NCBI RefSeq assembly: GCF_963576545.1
Contig: NC_083646.1
Coordinates: 20,470,663-20,534,662, forward strand
Direction: 5' to 3'
DNA: 64,000 bases
DNA from: Limanda limanda
Taxonomy: Eukaryota; Chordata; Actinopteri; Pleuronectiformes; Pleuronectidae
The translations under genes and the position numbers were made by a program. Below, one piece after another: positions 60,119-64,000 of the stretch. Each line of letters opens with the position of its first letter. Within the stretch, counting starts at the first letter, position 1. The notes below the pieces were generated by a model. It searched no databases. It had not been told where the DNA came from and worked only from the letters and a program-made list of their open reading frames with translations.

Positions 60119-60250
60119 CTGTGAACACGTTCAGCTGCTCGATCCCTTCAACCTCCTCTGCTCTCCCTCCGCGTCCAGGAGCAAAATGGCGTCCCGCTAA
60201 AAACTCTCCCAGCAAACCCCTCGCGTCAACAACAGCCGACGTCACTTCCG
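60119..60250 (-). promoter_or_regulatory. kpna5: kpna5 5' UTR exon and promoter
   Basis: On the minus strand a GTACATT donor at 60,118 ends a non-coding exon. Its partner acceptor (CTCCTCAG) lies at 58,630, five bases before the ATG. The upstream exon holds a YY1-like site (AAAATGGCG, plus strand 60,183-60,191) in a GC-rich setting typical of housekeeping promoters. The transcription start is estimated, not proven. Confidence 0.6.
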
Positions 60251-60679
60251 CCAGCTGCGTGAGGTCAGCCTGGGTGATTTCGTTGAGTGTTTCTCACACA
60301 AATGTCGTTTAAAATCCACCCACCCTTTTCTGTATATTAAAACGACATGACATCTGTGACTTATTGATCTTTCCCCGAGTATTTATGCACCTTAATTCCA
60401 GATTGAGAACTTGTGTGTTCCTTTTTTTGTCTTTATTTTTCTTTTGTGTGTTTTGTATCGAGTTTTCTCTATTTTCCTGTTGTTGCCAACCGCTCAGTAT
60501 TTTTGGGATATTTCGTTATAAGTCATCATGGTTGTGATATGCCTTGTTGTCTGTAATATGTTTGAATTGGGAAGCTACAGCTACACACATATATTCTATT
60601 TGAAAAACGAAATGATCGGGGACACAATACGACACTTGGTTATCCGTCTCTGTTGGCAGCTCACAGAATTTATTTTGAA

Positions 60680-60758
60680 AGGTTTGGCCGGAAGTGTGAC
60701 AGTGTTGTGGCGCCGGCTCATCGCGCAGGTTTCGCTGCAGAACAGACAGAACAGCACC
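60680..60758 (+). promoter_or_regulatory. zup1: zup1 promoter and probable 5' UTR exon
   Basis: CCGGAAGTG at 60,688-60,696 is a consensus ETS site. The GTGAGT donor at 60,759 fits a non-coding first exon that would splice to the acceptor at 61,919-61,920 before the ATG. The site lies about 450 bp from the kpna5 5' exon, head to head, so a shared divergent promoter is likely. Confidence 0.55.
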
Positions 60759-61929
60759 GTGAGTACGTTTCCATCATGTTCAGACCGTGTAGACACAAGT
60801 GAGATAAACACGTGTTCGGTCCAGAGCCCATCGCTGCTGGGTAACACCGACTGTCCACCTCACACGCCACAGTCCAATCAAAAGGAGGCTAATTTACGGA
60901 TAGCTTTGCGAAAGGCGACGTTACACACCTTTTAACATTAGCAGACTTCGGAATAAATAGTGGTCTTTATTTCGGCTTACTCGCGGAGTAACGGGCAGCA
61001 CTCCTCATCGACAAAAGTTAACTATTTAGAAACGTGTGATTCAAGTAAGAGACACTAAACCCACTTTACCCATGTGCTACATTCATCGGTAAACAAGGGA
61101 AATGTGGCTCCTCCATCATTATGATCGGTGTTGTAGTTAACTGGTGCTATTAGTTTACATTTCTATCGATTTGAACACATTCCAGAGTCGCAGATTCGTC
61201 ATATCCTTTAAAACGGTAAACAATGTAAGAACCCTAAAAACACGCACGTTTAGTTCTTTGCGCCATGCATTTTTATTTTAGGCAATATGAATGAACAAAG
61301 ATTAAGCAATGACAAGATAAACAAAAAACCCTGCCACCGCTGTTTGTGTCCTCTGGTACTTGAAGGTGGTGTGAAGTTCATGTAAGGTTTTCTTCGGCAA
61401 AACCTTCAATATATACGTCAATGTATCACAGGTAAAACAAATTATGAATCTGCAACTGACAACATCTTGAACAAAGATAGTAGAAAAGTCAACAAAGGTC
61501 CCCAGTTTAACTTGAACTCCGGCAACTACTGATTAAAGAGTCTAAAGTTGTTTTGGGCAAAACCACAATCCAGAGTTCTAGTGTCCAGTGTACAATGGCT
61601 TGAGCTTGTTCAGCATGCTGACTCCAGTTTCAACCACACTTTACACAAAACAGACAGTAGGAGTCACTCCTGGCAAGGACAACTCGCATCACCGGCTTCC
61701 TGTGTTTCTCTGTGGGACCAGAAAATGAGTTGCTATTCCCCAAACTCAAATTCACCAGTGCTTTATGCTCTCTGAAATTATACTACAATACAAACTACAA
61801 TACAACTACAATCCAAAGTCTTCTTAACAAAGTGCACCTTTTATACATGCTTCTGTTTCTACTGTGAGGTTTTCACAATAAGCCATTTTGTGGGAAAGTG
61901 AAACCAGCTTGTGTCTTTAGGCTGCAGCC

Positions 61930-62649
61930 ATGCTGACCTGTGACATCTGCGGTGAAGAGGTATTGCTGGAAGAGGACATGAAGACTCACCTTCTTCTCAG
62001 CCATCTGGAGAATGAACTGCACTGCCCTCTCTGCTCTTTGTCTGGAGTGTCATATGATGAACTCAATTTCCACATCAGCAATGCACATCCAGAGAGGCAG
62101 CACACAGCCCAGGGTGCGGCTCACCTCATATCCCCTTCAGGATCTTTCACTGCAACAAACACTGGTGGAACTGAGAGAGAGAAGCCTCAGACCTCTCAGG
62201 CCTGCTCGGCCAGAGACAGCTGGGATGACGTTGGAGACGTGTCACCCACCGGTGCCACTGGTGTCACCACTGACTTGATGAAACCTAAACAGAACAATAC
62301 GCTTGAAAGTGGGCATTCGTCTTCTGGAGAAACTGAATCTACCAAATTGAGGTTGAAAACTGGAAGCCCTGAAACCAGAGAGGCGTCTGTCAGGCATTTT
62401 AATGAGGACAGTAATGGACCTAAATCACAACAGCACAACAAAGCCAAACAGAAGCGTCTGTCTCTTAAAAGAAGAGGTGATTAAAGTTTTTCAGACTTAT
62501 TTGCACATTAGAGTCGGCATTGACATGAATTGCCCTGCTTGTTACAGAGGAGCTGTTTACGTGCCCCATGTGTGCACTGGTCTGCAGCAGCTCTGTCATC
62601 CTGCAGGAACATGTAGAGCTGCACCTGCAGGAACAGCCCTCAGCCGCAG
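61930..62649 (+). CDS. zup1: ZUP1 (ZUFSP) N-terminal part, runs off the window
   Basis: The first coding exon, 61,930-62,476 (acceptor TTTAG at 61,920), starts MLTCDICGEEVLLEEDMKTH. It contains two C2H2 fingers: CDICG...H-x4-H, and CPLCSLSGVSYDELNFH. The second exon, 62,548-62,649 (acceptor TTACAG, donor GGTAAC), adds a third finger, CPMCALVCSSSVILQEHVEL. The frame is kept across the junction. Human ZUP1 has the same start, finger order and spacing. ZUP1 is a Lys63-specific deubiquitinase acting in genome maintenance, with a C-terminal UFM1-protease-like domain; that domain lies beyond the window or in unrecognised downstream exons. The Ser/Thr-rich linker (about residues 55-180) is poorly conserved. 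Confidence 0.88.
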
Positions 62650-63814
62650 GTAACTTTCTTCCTCTAAGATTGGCATCTCTGCGGCCCTGTACAGAATGTA
62701 CAGTTCCGTCCTTTTCACCGGTTGTAATCAGCACCCAGCCAATCAGTAGCATCTCTTCAAAATTCTCAGGCAAAACAAACAAGCTCGACAAATACCAGCG
62801 CGGTTCGCTTAGTTAGATCAGACAGAAGAGTTCATTGTTTGATTAAGTGCCTTAAGCCAGATATGTTCATGCTGTATCTTTATTCTGGCTTCTGTTTGTT
62901 TAGGATCAGCACTGTAGGCCTGTTAATCAGTCAGCAGTCTCTCTCAAGAATGTTTTTTGTAAGCTCAGATGTCATTGTTTATTTATTTTCATTGCACTGG
63001 TTAGTATACAGCAACAAAACGATGTGTCATGTTGTGTCCTCTTTGCAGAAGAAGACACAACATGATTCTGTAGTCATTGGTTCACTGGTTTTCTGTATGT
63101 GACACAGACTCTAGTGGCAGGGTCTGTCTGTCTGTCCACCTCTTTGATCCAGTGTGAACTACCATTATAACTATTGGATACTGTGTTTCTTACTTTGGAT
63201 GGACCCCCATTGCGTTCAAAACCTTTTCTGATCATCTGACTTTTTTCCTGCTGTGCCATCATCAGGTCTAAATTTTCATGTTTCTAATTCCCCCGTTTAT
63301 GATTAAATAGCCACATAACTAATGACATTACCTTCCCTCTCAGCGTTTGACTGTGTTTACTGCTGATTAACAAATGTGAGCGTACAAGAATTCTAAATTA
63401 AGATGGTGACACATAGTGACACAAACAGCAGGGAGCATCTGATGGAATGATCGCCATGCTGACAGGGAGTTAGTGTGCAAAGGTAAGATAGGAAGTCCTT
63501 GATTAGTCCCACAAAACAAATCTGCAGTGTTACAGCAGCAAAAGTCAGAAAGACATCAGCCACTAATAAGTAACATGCGATACTTAAGTGTAAGGAGTGT
63601 AAATAAATACAAATTGAAAGAACATATGAATATAATTAAATTTAGTACAGTGTAAAGACAGGAAGAAATATATGCAGCTTGAGGATATTTACAGTGAATG
63701 ATTTGCACATGAACGGTTTGTATTGCAAAGACAGATGAATGTAGCAACGTTGAGACTTTAAAATGTTTAAAATGTTAAAGATACAGTCCAATGGTGGTGA
63801 ATGTAGTTTTTACT
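62650..63814 (+). other. zup1 intron, no exon recognised
   Basis: The sequence after the second zup1 coding exon is AT-rich and shows no segment resembling the C78 peptidase domain. Short frames here carry no motifs. Confidence 0.5.
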
Positions 63815-64000
63815 GGGAGCAAGCTGGTTGTATAGTCTCACTGCTGCAGGAAGGAACACGCTGCTATACCTCTCCTTCAGACAGGTACTGTATCAGTCTG
63901 TCGCTGAAGGAGTTACTCAGGGCTGTGAGGTAGAGTCATTTGACCTGTCTCTGCCATTATCACATTATATGTCTGGTGGACTGTTCCTCTCAGATTATCA
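63815..64000. repeat. Dispersed-repeat-like segment at the right edge
   Basis: CTGCTGCAGGAAGGAACACG, then TCTCCTTCAGACAGG and CAGTCTGTCGCTGAAGGAG resembles a sequence found repeatedly in fish genomes, probably of LINE or transposon origin. The family is not assigned, and the segment is cut by the window end. Confidence 0.35.

Overview
This window is nuclear DNA from a bony fish, most likely a percomorph teleost (inference). It has vertebrate intron-exon genes, fish-type retroelements, hAT and TWA-target MITE families, and tRNA-derived SINE remnants. The gene order gprc6a - kpna5 - zup1 matches human 6q22.1 (GPRC6A, FAM162B, KPNA5, ZUP1). No FAM162B-like gene was found in the gap between gprc6a and kpna5.

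Layout. 1-20,291: transposon-rich DNA. It holds a decayed piggyBac-like start, a 37-bp minisatellite and a LINE remnant. A complete but defective Gmr1-like Ty3/Gypsy element (1,940-6,716) follows, carrying a TRIM RING/B-box fragment and interrupted by a TAA-flanked MITE. Next is a 13.4-kb block (6,863-20,291) of seven copies of one non-coding element nested inside each other, with seven left ends and seven right ends. 20,658-27,041: first gprc6a gene (copy A). 27,985-30,085: a 2.1-kb foldback element. 31,424-38,025: a truncated hAT copy, then a second TAA-flanked MITE containing a nearly complete hAT element. 40,458-45,992: second gprc6a gene (copy B). 47.2-53.3 kb: gene-poor DNA with SINEs and a Copia fragment. 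53,348-60,250: kpna5 on the minus strand. 60,690 onward: zup1 on the plus strand, diverging from kpna5 and running off the right edge.

The two gprc6a genes lie in a direct segmental duplication of about 8-9 kb that includes LINE-derived left flank and right flank. Both reassemble into intact six-exon genes of 914 codons with consensus splice sites. The Gypsy element and the seven-fold nest both inserted upstream of copy A only, so copy B serves as the near-empty reference. The nest carries about thirty near-consensus CTCF-like motifs, all on the plus strand. Most sit two bases from an ETS-like motif inside a 120-bp tandem unit, and about eleven YY1-like AAAATGGCGG motifs are also present. The block ends about 370 bp from the copy A start codon.
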